Assembly (NCBI GenBank): GCA_022711635.1
Contig: JAKLEQ010000009.1
Span: 1-36,737, forward strand
Direction: 5' to 3'
DNA from: Methanoregula sp.
GTDB taxonomy: Archaea; Halobacteriota; Methanomicrobia; Methanomicrobiales; Methanospirillaceae
DNA: 36,737 nt
Shown one piece after another: positions 1-7,997 of the stretch (position 1 is its first letter; each line of letters starts with the position of its first letter). The position numbers and the translations under genes are program-made. The notes below the pieces were generated by a model. The model searched no databases and had not been told where the DNA came from. It saw only the letters and a list, made by a program, of their open reading frames with translations.

Positions 1-340
1 CGTCCTGCGGGATGAGGTCGCCGGACGTGACCGTCCGGGGACCTTCCGCGCTCAGGGTGAACGTCACCGTGCAGCCGGGGCACCCCGCCCCGCCACAGGA
101 ACAGTTCTCCCGCGCGACATAGGTGTCAAGGTCGGTCCTGATCGGGATGAGTCCCAGCCGGTGGGCCAGCATCTCATCGAAAAGGGCGCTCGTGTTGTCG
201 TAGATGCGGACATCCTCGATGGCAAGTGTCGGCACATCGGAGATCATCGCCCTGCGCATTGCATTTGCAAATGCCGGGCTTGCGCCGGAGAGCGTGAAGC
301 GGGTGGCAGTTTCGTCCAGACTTGCGAACTGGATCTCCAT
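1..340 (-). CDS. rpoD: RNA polymerase subunit D (Rpo3), N-terminal part, cut by window edge
   Basis: Reading leftwards from the ATG at 340, 113 codons are visible before the window ends, so the C-terminal half is missing. Subunit D is the archaeal counterpart of eukaryotic Rpb3 and bacterial alpha, and dimerises with subunit L to nucleate RNA polymerase assembly. The visible part has the family pattern: an N-terminal strand region, the A-N-A-M-R-R segment (residues 25-30) of the dimerisation helix, H-R-L-G-L-I-P-I (60-67), and a Cys cluster C80-x-C82-x4-C87-x2-C90 matching the zinc-loop position of yeast Rpb3. The start overlaps the uS11 stop by one base (TGATG), which implies translational coupling. 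Whether the domain-3 Fe-S cysteines are present cannot be seen. Identification is secure. Confidence 0.95.
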   Translation of the reverse strand, partial: MEIQFASLDETATRFTLSGASPAFANAMRRAMISDVPTLAIEDVRIYDNTSALFDEMLAHRLGLIPIRTDLDTYVARENCSCGGAGCPGCTVTFTLSAEGPRTVTSGDLIPQD

Positions 341-735
341 CAGACTCTCCTTCCCCGCCGGCCTCCCTTCGCACGGCACGAGTCATGCGGGATGGGCGTG
401 ACGTCTTCAATCCTTCCGATGCGCATGCCTGCACGGGCAAGCGCCCGGATAGCTGCCTGTGCGCCGGGCCCAGGGCTCCTCTGTTTTCCCTGTCCCGGTG
501 CACGTACCTTGACATGGACACCGATGATGCCCTTCTCCTTTGCGGCCGCGGCAACGTTGGATGCCATCTGCATCGCCGCGTAGGGCGAGCTCTCGTTCCG
601 GTCCTGCTTGACCACCATGCCGCCCGAGCTCTTGGTGACCGTCTCGGCACCGGAAAGATCGGTGATGGTTATGATAGTGTTGTTGAACGAGGCGAAGATA
701 TGAGCGATACCCCACTTCTCCTTCTCTGAGGCCAT
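340..735 (-). CDS. rps11: 30S ribosomal protein S11 (uS11)
   Basis: 131 residues, usual length for archaeal uS11, a platform protein of the small subunit near the decoding centre and the Shine-Dalgarno helix. The sequence begins [13 protein letters not shown] and carries the family hallmarks [10 protein letters not shown] (about 17-26), the glycine- and proline-rich P-G-P-G-A-Q loop, and the basic C-terminal G-G-R-R-G-R-R-V tail that binds rRNA. It lies between rps4 (one-base gap) and rpoD (one-base overlap), the normal archaeal gene order. No anomaly was seen. Confidence 0.98.
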   Translation of the reverse strand: MASEKEKWGIAHIFASFNNTIITITDLSGAETVTKSSGGMVVKQDRNESSPYAAMQMASNVAAAAKEKGIIGVHVKVRAPGQGKQRSPGPGAQAAIRALARAGMRIGRIEDVTPIPHDSCRAKGGRRGRRV

Positions 736-736
736 C

Positions 737-1288
737 TTATCTCACTCCCGCAGCCTTGGTGATCCGGGCACGCTCTGCGTGCGCATCCGCAACAAACGGG
801 GATTTCCCGTAGTACGCGATCTGGGTCTCTTCCTGCCGGTTGACACGGTAGCCGGGGATGCTCACGCGGCGGCCGCCGATTGCGACATGCCCGTGGGTGA
901 TGAGCTGCCGTGCCTGTTTCGGCGACCGGGCGAGCCCCTTGCGGTACACGAGCGTCTGGAGCCGGCGTTCGAGCTGGGCCTGGACTTTGAGGGAGAGGAT
1001 GTTGTCGATGCCTGCATCGGGACCGAGCAGTCCTAAACGCTGCATGGAGGTGATGAGCTCCCCGCGCTTTGCTTCGACAAGGTTGCTGTCGGTACCGCTC
1101 GATGAGAGAGCGAGCAGCTCGCGGGCCCCTTTCCGGTATTTCCGGAGGATGCTCTGCGCCTTCCAGATCTCGCGCTTGTTCCGGAGACCGTACTCGATGA
1201 CGAGACGGGTCTCTTCCTCGATACGGGTCTTCTCGAACGGCCGCTTGGGGGTCTGGTATGCCTTATGGTTCTTTCCCGGGTATCCCAT
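737..1288 (-). CDS. rps4: 30S ribosomal protein S4 (uS4)
   Basis: 183 residues from the chosen ATG at 1288. This start gives the typical archaeal N-terminus [12 protein letters not shown]; a longer reading from 1300 would add only four codons and overlap rps13. uS4 is a primary 16S rRNA binder that starts 30S body assembly. An S4 RNA-binding domain occupies roughly residues 100-165 (region with R-R-L-Q-T-L-V-Y and [10 protein letters not shown]). It sits between rps13 (four-base gap) and rps11 (one-base gap) and is surely co-transcribed with them. Confidence 0.97.
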   Translation of the reverse strand: MGYPGKNHKAYQTPKRPFEKTRIEEETRLVIEYGLRNKREIWKAQSILRKYRKGARELLALSSSGTDSNLVEAKRGELITSMQRLGLLGPDAGIDNILSLKVQAQLERRLQTLVYRKGLARSPKQARQLITHGHVAIGGRRVSIPGYRVNRQEETQIAYYGKSPFVADAHAERARITKAAGVR

Positions 1289-1292
1289 GGAC

Positions 1293-1751
1293 TCACGCAC
1301 CTGTTGCCTTCTTCTTGCTCACACCGACCGTCGTACCGGTCCTTCCCGTGGACTTGGTGCGCTGGCCGCGGACTTTCTGCCCGGTCTCGTGGCGGATGCC
1401 CTTATAGCAGCGGATCTTCCGCATCATGTTGACGTCGTCGTCCTTTGCGAGGGCGACATCGGCGCCGAACAGGTGCTTCGATTCACCGGTATACACGTCC
1501 CTGGGCCGGTTCGCCATCCAGGTCGGGATCTTGCCGCCATACTGGTCGACTGCCGTCCGGAGCCGGTTGACATCTTCCTCGGGAAGTCTCCCGAGCTGGG
1601 CATATTCGTTCACCTGTGCCATGCGGGCAATCACGGTCGACGTGTGCCTGCCTACACCCTTGATGCCGGTCAGGGCGACACGGACGGATTTCGTGCCGTC
1701 AAGATCGGTGGTGCCAATCCGTACGAAATACTTGATCTCTTCTTCTGCCAT
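1293..1751 (-). CDS. rps13: 30S ribosomal protein S13 (uS13)
   Basis: 152 residues, normal for the archaeal form, which is longer than bacterial S13. uS13 sits in the 30S head and contacts P-site tRNA and the 50S subunit. Visible hallmarks are [11 protein letters not shown] near the N-terminus, the helix-two-turn-helix segment I-K-G-V-G-R-H-T-S, and the basic C-terminal tail with G-Q-R-T-K-S-T-G-R. It is the first protein gene of the minus-strand operon and lies 32 bases downstream of tRNA-Ser, so tRNA processing from a shared transcript is likely. Confidence 0.98.
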   Translation of the reverse strand: MAEEEIKYFVRIGTTDLDGTKSVRVALTGIKGVGRHTSTVIARMAQVNEYAQLGRLPEEDVNRLRTAVDQYGGKIPTWMANRPRDVYTGESKHLFGADVALAKDDDVNMMRKIRCYKGIRHETGQKVRGQRTKSTGRTGTTVGVSKKKATGA

Positions 1752-1783
1752 CCAATCCCCTCGGTTCGTGAAATCCCCTGGAG

Positions 1784-1868
1784 CGCTGAGGGAGGGATTT
1801 GAACCCTCGAGTCCTTTTGGGACACAGGTTTAGCAAACCTGCGCCATACCAGGCTTGGCTACCTCAAC
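1784..1868 (-). tRNA. tRNA-Ser (anticodon GCT)
   Basis: An 85-base cloverleaf reads on the minus strand. The acceptor stem pairs 1868-1862 with 1791-1785 (seven pairs, one G-U). The anticodon stem is C-A-G-G-T / A-C-C-T-G around a loop with anticodon GCT, reading AGC/AGU serine codons. A long variable arm with GTCC/GGAC pairing is characteristic of tRNA-Ser. The T stem is GAGGG/CCCTC with loop TTCAAAT. The discriminator is G (complement of base 1784), as usual for Ser. CCA is not encoded. No intron is seen. It leads the rps13 operon. Confidence 0.96.
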
Positions 1869-1926
1869 AGAGAATCTCGCGTCTTTCGACACTCGCGACG
1901 TAACACTACGCCGCTCCATGAATGGT

Positions 1927-1939
1927 GCTTTATACTATG
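1927..1939 (-). promoter_or_regulatory. Candidate TATA box of the tRNA-Ser/rps13 operon
   Basis: On the minus strand the stretch reads CATAGTATAAAGC, a good archaeal TATA-like core about 65 bases upstream of the tRNA 5' end. A second AT-rich element, GTTATAAC, lies further upstream near 1950-1957. The distance would leave a roughly 35-40 base leader before the tRNA. This is inferred from sequence only. Confidence 0.45.
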
Positions 1940-2033
1940 GTCAGGGAGGGGTTATAACTGTTTGCCTCTCCCTCTGATCCAAATCCACCGATCTTTCCCC
2001 ACGAATCCACCTGCTCTTGAGTTCCTGCCGGCA

Positions 2034-4082
2034 TCATGGGCCGCCAAACCGGTAATACCCCCTCCTGACCTGGATCTCGAACCGTGCGCCCTTTCCATAC
2101 GAACCGGTCTCCCGGATCGTCATGCCCGTGATCGAGAGGATCTCCCGTGCAAGCGAGAGGGGGAGCCCTTTATCCGTATAGTGATGCCCGAAGATCTTCT
2201 CTTTCTCATCGTCAGGGATGCCGATACCGTTGTCTTCGTACAGGATGATGAGGTCCGGGCCCTCCTGGCGACAGGAACAACGGATCTCGGTGACCGTTTT
2301 CCCGTGGACAAGACTGTTTTCCGAAAGGGTGGACAGTACCTTTTCCAGCAGGGGATCGGCGAAGACCTCCAGGGACCCGAGGGCAATCGTCCGGGTCACG
2401 TTCGACATATCGAGGTGGGAAATTGCGTACAAAAAGACGTTGTTCACGTTCTGCCATTTCGGGGGCTGGATTCCCAGGTCCTGGAAGTGGTTGATGTACG
2501 CGAGCTGGTTCTGGATCCTGCCGGCAGCGTCCTGCTGCTTCTTGATGTAGTCCTTCAGTTTCCCTTCTGCAAGATGTAAGGAGAGTTCGATATACCCCTG
2601 GAGGGTAAAGAGCTGGTTGGTGAGATCGGTGCGTGCGGACCGGCTCAGAACGTTCAGTTTCCTCGTTGCCAGCTGGAGTGCACTCTCTGCACGCTTGCGG
2701 TCTGTGATATCGGTAATCATCACAAACGAGCCGGAGAAGACGGAATCGGTAAAGACCGGTGTTGCCGAAACCACCCCGTTGAACACCGAACCGTCCTTCC
2801 GGATAAACGTCCTCTCGTATGTTTCGCTGATGCCTTCCCGCCGGTTCCGGTTCCTCTCCTGTTGATCGGCAATCTCTTCGACGGATACCAGCGTGGTCAT
2901 CGGACGGCCGATGAGATCCTGAACAGAGCTCCCGTACATCTTTGCCAGCCGTTCATTGGCGTACGTCAGCCGGAAATCCGCATCGACAACGCAGATTCCC
3001 TCCTGGGCAGTCTCGACGATCCGGCGGAACTTCGCTTCTGCCTCGTAGATCTGTTGCTGGGACTCCGCGATGACGGTATCCAGCCGGTTGAACTCATCAT
3101 TGCCGGGCATCGGGGGGAGCAGCTCTCCCTCCGAAAGCCTGCTCCGGTCCGGTACCCGGCTGATGAGGACAGAGAGCCGGGCAAGGACGAGTTTGTCGAT
3201 GATCAGGATCACGAGGCCGGCAAAAAGCGCCATCATGATGGTGATGGTGATGAAATAACTCCTGATGAGCGTGAGTGCGTTCCTGTACGTGTCCCGGGAC
3301 TGCCGGATCCCCAGGGAAAAGACCGGATCACCGGCAGGATCATCGAGTGTTGATACCGCAGTCAGGGATTCGGGATCCGTCCGGTTCAGCACGATGGAGG
3401 CGGGATTCAGTGGCCTCGGGGCGAAAATCCCTGGTGAACCGTCGGGAAGAGGGCTTTGCGCGGGGAAGAAAACCGATTCGCCACTCAGTCTTGCAACTTT
3501 TTCCCGTTCAGCTTCGTCAACCTTCCTCGCCATCACGAGATACCCGGGACTGGGGCCCGTTTGGTCACTGGTCAGGATCGGTGCGGATACGACGAGGACA
3601 GGCCCGGACGGTGTGTTCAGGACCCCGGATACGATCCCGTTGTTCTTCGGGAAATCGTAGGGGGGCGTTGTGGGAGGCAACACTCCAAGGAAATCTTCGG
3701 GAACCGGTACTTCCTGACCGGTACGGGTGTCATAGGCTTTTGCAAAGAGAACGTTCCCGTCAGGACTGATGATCACCCAGTAATCCAGGTTCAGGGTCTC
3801 GAAGGTGCCTGCACCGAGATTGCTTTGGAGAAATTCATCGTTAAAGTCCTGCGCGAATACATAGGTGTCGTCCCACCACGCCCAGTCCCCGACCGTCCCT
3901 TCCATCCCGGCAAGCTCGTTATCGAACGAATACACCACCCGCAGCGCATCCTTCTCGGCCTGCTGCTCCTCCAGGTCCAGGACCGTGCTGGTATAAAAGG
4001 TGAAGGAGATGGCGAGGATCAGGACGAAGGCAATAATGAATGTTATGCCGACGATCACCAGGGTCTTTTCACGAAGATTCAT
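2034..4082 (-). CDS. Membrane sensor kinase-like protein: CHASE4, PAS, ATPase, with Thr at the phospho-His position
   Basis: 682 residues. TM1 at about 8-30 and TM2 at about 276-298 enclose an extracytoplasmic region (31-275) resembling CHASE4, with the segment V-G-D-W-A-W-W-D-D-T-Y (64-74). A linker leads to a PAS domain (about 345-465, ending D-I-T-D-R-K). The dimerisation helix (about 475-525) contains R484-T485-D486-L-T-N-Q-L, where related methanogen kinases usually carry R-H-D-x-x-N-Q, so the phosphoacceptor His appears to be Thr. The ATPase part is intact-looking: N box with E588-N589 and H593 (587-594), G1 box D617-N-G-I-G-I-P, and a G2-like G-L-P-L-S-L-A at 639-645. A GGGAGA site precedes the ATG. 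No response regulator is adjacent. It may signal without autophosphorylation, or be a degenerate kinase. Confidence 0.88.
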   Translation of the reverse strand: MNLREKTLVIVGITFIIAFVLILAISFTFYTSTVLDLEEQQAEKDALRVVYSFDNELAGMEGTVGDWAWWDDTYVFAQDFNDEFLQSNLGAGTFETLNLDYWVIISPDGNVLFAKAYDTRTGQEVPVPEDFLGVLPPTTPPYDFPKNNGIVSGVLNTPSGPVLVVSAPILTSDQTGPSPGYLVMARKVDEAEREKVARLSGESVFFPAQSPLPDGSPGIFAPRPLNPASIVLNRTDPESLTAVSTLDDPAGDPVFSLGIRQSRDTYRNALTLIRSYFITITIMMALFAGLVILIIDKLVLARLSVLISRVPDRSRLSEGELLPPMPGNDEFNRLDTVIAESQQQIYEAEAKFRRIVETAQEGICVVDADFRLTYANERLAKMYGSSVQDLIGRPMTTLVSVEEIADQQERNRNRREGISETYERTFIRKDGSVFNGVVSATPVFTDSVFSGSFVMITDITDRKRAESALQLATRKLNVLSRSARTDLTNQLFTLQGYIELSLHLAEGKLKDYIKKQQDAAGRIQNQLAYINHFQDLGIQPPKWQNVNNVFLYAISHLDMSNVTRTIALGSLEVFADPLLEKVLSTLSENSLVHGKTVTEIRCSCRQEGPDLIILYEDNGIGIPDDEKEKIFGHHYTDKGLPLSLAREILSITGMTIRETGSYGKGARFEIQVRRGYYRFGGP

Positions 4083-4199
4083 CGTTCTCCCGCATGGACT
4101 TTCCAGTACCTGTACCAGTTTTTACGTCAGGGATCGTTATGAGGATTCTTAACTGCTTGGCAGAGAGACCCGGGCATGCTGCGTTCATTGCAATCTCTT

Positions 4200-4205
4200 A
4201 AAAAA
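4200..4205 (-). terminator. T-tract downstream of deoxyhypusine synthase
   Basis: On the minus strand, six consecutive T follow the dys stop by about 52 bases. Archaeal termination commonly uses such T-runs without a strong hairpin. The location between dys and the next downstream gene fits a terminator. Confidence 0.45.
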
Positions 4206-4256
4206 TCTGGTGGAGAGAGAAAACCTCACGGAGAGGAAAGATCCGTCCGGGGGAGC

Positions 4257-5258
4257 TCAGTCGACACCCTGGCGGTACACGACCTTCTTCCTGCCCCGGC
4301 GCTTCTTCACCCGTTCGGCGTTGCCGCCGATGAGGGCTGACAGGACGATGGGGAGCGCTATCGTGGCATCCACATGCACCTGCACGTTCCGGCTCTCCGC
4401 CGATTCCTTGCCCCAGCTGATCGCCTCGTCGAACGTGCACCCCGAGAGCCCGCCCCAGTGGGGCGCATCGGTCGTGTACTGGATCGCGTAATCGTGCCCG
4501 CCAAGGTCTTTCTCGTGGATCGAACCGATGACCTGCGTCTGCTGGATGAAGTTCTTGGGGACACCTCCCCCGACGTAGATGACCCCGGTCTTTTTCGCTT
4601 CTTCTACCATGCAGGTAATCTCGTCGGCGTCTGCGATCTGGTCGATATCGACGTCATAGCCCCGCCGCCGGGCGATCAGGAGGCCGATCCCGATCGAAGA
4701 ATCCGCGAGTGCGGGGATGAAGATCGGGATCCCCTCCTTTGCACATACCGAGGTCAGGGACTCGTACTCCGGCCGCTCTTTCGCGAGGTGCCCGCCGTAC
4801 CGCGCGATAAACTCCCGCGAGGAGCCGCGGAAGGGGGCGATCGTTTCCCCCCACGCGGCAATCCCCCGGTCGACGGTCCGGAAGTCCTCTTCGAAGGCAA
4901 AGACATCATAGATCCTGTCGATACCCTGCCGGTAGAGTTCGCAGTCGTCAGCATTGTGGTGGCCAAGATAATGGCAGATGCCGGCATGCTCGCAGATATC
5001 ATGAAAGATATTGGCGCCGGTCGATACGATGACGTCGATGTAGTGGCGTTTTGCCATCTCCACAAGACACTGCCGCATCCCGGCCGGGATCATGGCGCCG
5101 GAGAGACCAAAAAAGATGGTGCACTCCGGATCCGCAAGCATGCTGCGCCAGACCCCGACCGATTCTCCCAGTTTACGGCCCTGGAAACCGGTCTTTGCCA
5201 TGCCGGCGAGCAGGTCCGCCACATTCCCCGTGGGGCAGACCGGGCAGGTCTTCTTCAT
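4257..5258 (-). CDS. dys: Deoxyhypusine synthase
   Basis: 333 residues from the ATG at 5258. The enzyme moves the aminobutyl group of spermidine to a lysine of initiation factor aIF5A, using NAD, as the first step of hypusine formation. Matching features are T-G-F-Q-G-R-K-L-G (23-31), S-G-A-M-I-P-A-G (53-60), S-T-G-A-N (79-83), H-N-A-D (101-104), the glycine-rich Y-V-G-G-G-V-P-K-N (228-236), and S-W-G-K284, which aligns with the Schiff-base lysine of the human enzyme. The C-terminus has a basic K-K-R-R-G-R-K-K stretch. The start is uncertain: in-frame ATGs also occur at 5276, 5285 and 5321. The chosen one has GGAAG seven bases upstream and fits family length. aIF5A itself is not in the window. 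Related DHS-like homospermidine synthases are a less likely alternative. Confidence 0.92.
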   Translation of the reverse strand: MKKTCPVCPTGNVADLLAGMAKTGFQGRKLGESVGVWRSMLADPECTIFFGLSGAMIPAGMRQCLVEMAKRHYIDVIVSTGANIFHDICEHAGICHYLGHHNADDCELYRQGIDRIYDVFAFEEDFRTVDRGIAAWGETIAPFRGSSREFIARYGGHLAKERPEYESLTSVCAKEGIPIFIPALADSSIGIGLLIARRRGYDVDIDQIADADEITCMVEEAKKTGVIYVGGGVPKNFIQQTQVIGSIHEKDLGGHDYAIQYTTDAPHWGGLSGCTFDEAISWGKESAESRNVQVHVDATIALPIVLSALIGGNAERVKKRRGRKKVVYRQGVD

Positions 5259-5373
5259 CGTTTTTCTTCCGGCCATAATGCTCATGTGTTGCGGCCGGAT
5301 CCTATTAAGGATTCTCTCCATTCCCGAGGGAGCCGGCGCTGGCGGGGAGCCGGAAAAAAGGCGTGGAAAAATG

Positions 5374-6150
5374 TTACAGGTTTTTCAAAAGCGCCCTGCG
5401 GGTGACGATGCCGACCGGTTTTCCCTTGTCGGTGACCGGGATCGCACTGATGTTCTTCTTCCGCATGAGATCGATAACTTCGGCAACCGGGCGGGTGCGA
5501 TCGATGGTGAGCACCGGGGCGCTCATGATGTCTTTTACCAGCAGGTTCCGGATCCGGTGATCCTGGTGTTTCTCTTCGACCGCCTTCCGGAACTGCCGCA
5601 TCGCTATGGCCACATCGGTCTCGGTTACAATCCCCAGGATCTTCTCGTTCTCGGTTACGATGAACCGGCTGATGGTGTCATCCAGCATGCGGCGGCGGAG
5701 ATGAACGACCCGTTCATCCGACTCGATGGTAGAGAATTTTTCCATGATATCGGCGAGGCTGCCTGCCGGCATGACTTTTTTAAACAGGTCGATTGCACCG
5801 ACCTGCCCGATCAGCTTGTGGTCGGCATCATACACGATGACCAGCTTGTACCGCTGCAGCAGGGGGATCAGCACGTTGATGCTCTGGTCGGGGTAAACGC
5901 TCGTGAAATCCCCGTCGACCACGCTCGATACGTGGAGAGCGCTGGGTGCAAGACCGGCATCGTGCCGTTTTCCCAGCTTCTCCGCGATAGCCTCGCGGGA
6001 GACCGTCCCGGCAACGCCGCCATTCTGGGTTGCAATGAGGGGATCGATGCCCTCCTCGAGCATCTTGTCGAGCGCTTCTGTCAGTTTTGCGGATTTTGCT
6101 ATTGTTACGGGTTTTGCCATGACTTCCTGAACAAACACATCTTTTGTCAT
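5374..6150 (-). CDS. CBS-domain protein (four CBS motifs), gene 5 of the CBS operon
   Basis: 258 residues made of four CBS-like units at roughly 5-60, 75-127, 133-186 and 203-258. CBS pairs (Bateman modules) bind adenine nucleotides or S-adenosylmethionine and act as energy or metabolite sensors. Typical pieces are V-M-A-K-P-V-T-I, I-V-T-E-T-D-V and D-I-M-S-A-P-V-L-T-I with I-P-V-T-D-K-G-K-P-V-G-I-V-T. The first two units are more divergent. No enzyme, DNA-binding or membrane domain is visible. The start overlaps the previous stop as ATGA, so it is translationally coupled to the upstream CBS gene. It is the last gene of the operon. The ligand and partner cannot be named. Confidence 0.9.
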   Translation of the reverse strand: MTKDVFVQEVMAKPVTIAKSAKLTEALDKMLEEGIDPLIATQNGGVAGTVSREAIAEKLGKRHDAGLAPSALHVSSVVDGDFTSVYPDQSINVLIPLLQRYKLVIVYDADHKLIGQVGAIDLFKKVMPAGSLADIMEKFSTIESDERVVHLRRRMLDDTISRFIVTENEKILGIVTETDVAIAMRQFRKAVEEKHQDHRIRNLLVKDIMSAPVLTIDRTRPVAEVIDLMRKKNISAIPVTDKGKPVGIVTRRALLKNL

Positions 6151-6986
6151 TTCGCCACTTCCCTGATGATATCATCACGCCTGATAATGCCAACAATATC
6201 CGTGCCGTCGAGAACTACCAGGCTGTTGACGCGGTGCGCATTCATGGACGATACTGCCCGAAAGACCGGGGTGTCCGGCGGCGTCGTATGGACCGGTGAT
6301 GTCATAATGTCCTCCGCGGTTATTGGGGGGACTCTCAGGGTCCCCTCTCCGGTTGTCCCGCACCGGATCCTGCGGTGCCGGATACCAGCATCCTTCTGCC
6401 CACTCCGTGCGATGCGTTCCACGCTGTCGAAAAACGCGAGGTTGGTCTCGGTGATAATTCCTGCAAGCGTCCCGTCGCTGTTGACGACCACCACCTTGTC
6501 ATTGCGCTCGCTCATGATATCGATGACATGGTCGAGCGAATGGAGCCGGCTCACTTCCAGGACATCCTCCATCAGGTCGGAGACCGGGAGGACAAGGTTC
6601 TGGAAGGATGCCGACCGCATGATATCGGATTTGGTAACAATGCCCGCAACTTCATCCCCCTCAACGACGGGCACTCCGCTGATCGAATGTTCCAGGAAGA
6701 TCAATGCAACTTCCCGGATGCTTGATGAGGGGGCGACAGTCACCGGGTCGGGGACCGCGATAATCCGGATCGGGATACTGTCGATCGGGCGCCGCCGCCA
6801 TGCCGGTTCGCTCTGGCGCAGACGGTACCCGAGATCCTTTTTCGTAACAATGCCGGTGAGCGCTTCATCGTCAATGACGGGGAGGCGCGAGATACGGTAG
6901 CGGACCATGAGTTTCCGTGCATGTGCGACGGTTTCGTCCGGGGCGATCACCCGTACCGGCGCGGACATCACATCTGCTGCCTTCAT
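6147..6986 (-). CDS. CBS-domain protein (four CBS motifs), gene 4 of the CBS operon
   Basis: 279 residues from the ATG at 6986, with four CBS units at about 1-55, 69-127, 134-189 and 223-278. Clear CBS signatures include R-L-P-V-I-D-D with G-I-V-T-K-K-D-L, G-V-P-V-V-E-G-D with G-I-V-T-K-S-D, and D-I-M-T-S-P-V-H-T. A longer reading from a GTG at 6995 would create an ATGA-like overlap with the upstream gene. The ATG was preferred because GGGGGTGA lies just upstream at correct spacing. Between the third and fourth units is an arginine-rich linker (about 193-222) with no recognised motif. No effector domain is seen, so a regulatory role by binding nucleotides or a partner is inferred from family only. 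Confidence 0.9.
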   Translation of the reverse strand: MKAADVMSAPVRVIAPDETVAHARKLMVRYRISRLPVIDDEALTGIVTKKDLGYRLRQSEPAWRRRPIDSIPIRIIAVPDPVTVAPSSSIREVALIFLEHSISGVPVVEGDEVAGIVTKSDIMRSASFQNLVLPVSDLMEDVLEVSRLHSLDHVIDIMSERNDKVVVVNSDGTLAGIITETNLAFFDSVERIARSGQKDAGIRHRRIRCGTTGEGTLRVPPITAEDIMTSPVHTTPPDTPVFRAVSSMNAHRVNSLVVLDGTDIVGIIRRDDIIREVAK

Positions 6987-6991
6987 CACAC

Positions 6992-7933
6992 TCACCCCCG
7001 GGCAAACGCCCGGACGAGGTCGAATTCGGTGACAAGCCCGATAAGGCCCTTGTCCTCGATCACGGGGAGCGCCCCGATGTTGCGGTCGAGCATCTCCCGT
7101 GCGGCCATGGCGATGCTCCGGTCCGGGCTCGTTGTGAACAGGTCACCGGCGATGAGGTTGCGGACGGGAAGCCCCGTCACCTCCGAGATATCCCCCGTGG
7201 AGATCCGGGCAAAGACCTCCTTGCCGCCGAGGTACCGCATGATATCCGTTGCCGTGATGATTCCGAAGAGGACATCGTCGGAAACGACCGGGAGCCGCCG
7301 GAACCTGTACCGGGTCATGTCCCTTGTTACCTCCGCAATCGGACGTTCCGGATTGGTCACCCGAAGCGACGTCGTCATGACGTCCTCGACGGCAAGCCTG
7401 CTCTTCTCGGACGCCAGCACCCGCAGGACGTCGCGCTCGGTCACGATCCCCTTCAGGATGCCCCCGGCACCGGTGATGGGGAGCCCCCCGGTCTTCTTTT
7501 CGATGATCAGCGCGATCGCATCCGCTATAGTGGCGCTGTCGGGAAGGGACAGGAGGTCCCGTGTCATGATCTCCCGGACACTCTCGTTGACCGCGGAAAG
7601 AAGGTTCCCGCCATGCTTGACCTTGACCAGCCGGTACTTGTCGCCGCCGCCCATGAAATTGATGATGTCCCCGGAGGTGATGATCCCCCGCAGGTTCTTC
7701 GTCCCGGAGTCCGTGATCGGGAGCCGCCGGAAGTTGCATCCCGTCATCGTTCCGACAGCTTTTAGGATCGTGGTTGTCTGGGGGATCGAGACGACATCCC
7801 TGCTTGCAAACGCCATGATCTCCCCTTCCTGCGGGGGGATTCGGGACTGGAACTCGATGGGCCCGCGGTCGAACTTCCCCTGCATTTTGAGGAGCTTATC
7901 CCCCTGTTTGACGCCGCGTTCATGACGGTTCAT
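6992..7933 (-). CDS. CBS-domain protein (four CBS motifs), gene 3 of the CBS operon
   Basis: 313 residues. The start at 7933 is set by GGAGGGA at 7941-7947, nine bases upstream; an ATG at 7963 lacks such a site. A basic N-terminal extension (1-35) precedes four CBS units at about 36-95, 118-174, 182-236 and 257-311. Typical strings are R-R-L-P-I-T-D, G-I-V-T-E-R-D-V-L, R-R-L-P-V-V-S-D and A-L-P-V-I-E-D with G-L-V-T-E-F-D-L. The segment M-G-G-G-D-K-Y-R-L-V-K-V-K between units 1 and 2 recurs in a shorter form (L-G-G-K-E-V) between units 3 and 4, which suggests internal duplication of a whole Bateman module. No catalytic domain is visible. Confidence 0.9.
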   Translation of the reverse strand: MNRHERGVKQGDKLLKMQGKFDRGPIEFQSRIPPQEGEIMAFASRDVVSIPQTTTILKAVGTMTGCNFRRLPITDSGTKNLRGIITSGDIINFMGGGDKYRLVKVKHGGNLLSAVNESVREIMTRDLLSLPDSATIADAIALIIEKKTGGLPITGAGGILKGIVTERDVLRVLASEKSRLAVEDVMTTSLRVTNPERPIAEVTRDMTRYRFRRLPVVSDDVLFGIITATDIMRYLGGKEVFARISTGDISEVTGLPVRNLIAGDLFTTSPDRSIAMAAREMLDRNIGALPVIEDKGLIGLVTEFDLVRAFARG

Positions 7934-7940
7934 GAATATC

Positions 7941-7947
7941 TCCCTCC
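7941..7947 (-). promoter_or_regulatory. Ribosome binding site deciding the start of CBS gene 3
   Basis: Reads GGAGGGA on the minus strand, nine bases before the ATG at 7933. It argues against the longer reading that begins at 7963. Confidence 0.8.
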
Positions 7948-7997
7948 AAAAACGTCCTGCCATCGTTGCTGACAGTCATTCCATGCTCCCATGCGAT

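Noticed and set aside
1784-2033. tRNA-Ser as an integration site
   Set aside because: No integrase, direct repeat of the tRNA 3' end, or mobile gene is nearby.
5092-6900. 602-codon open frame on the plus strand
   Set aside because: It crosses dys and two CBS genes on the opposite strand; no domain or ribosome binding site supports it.
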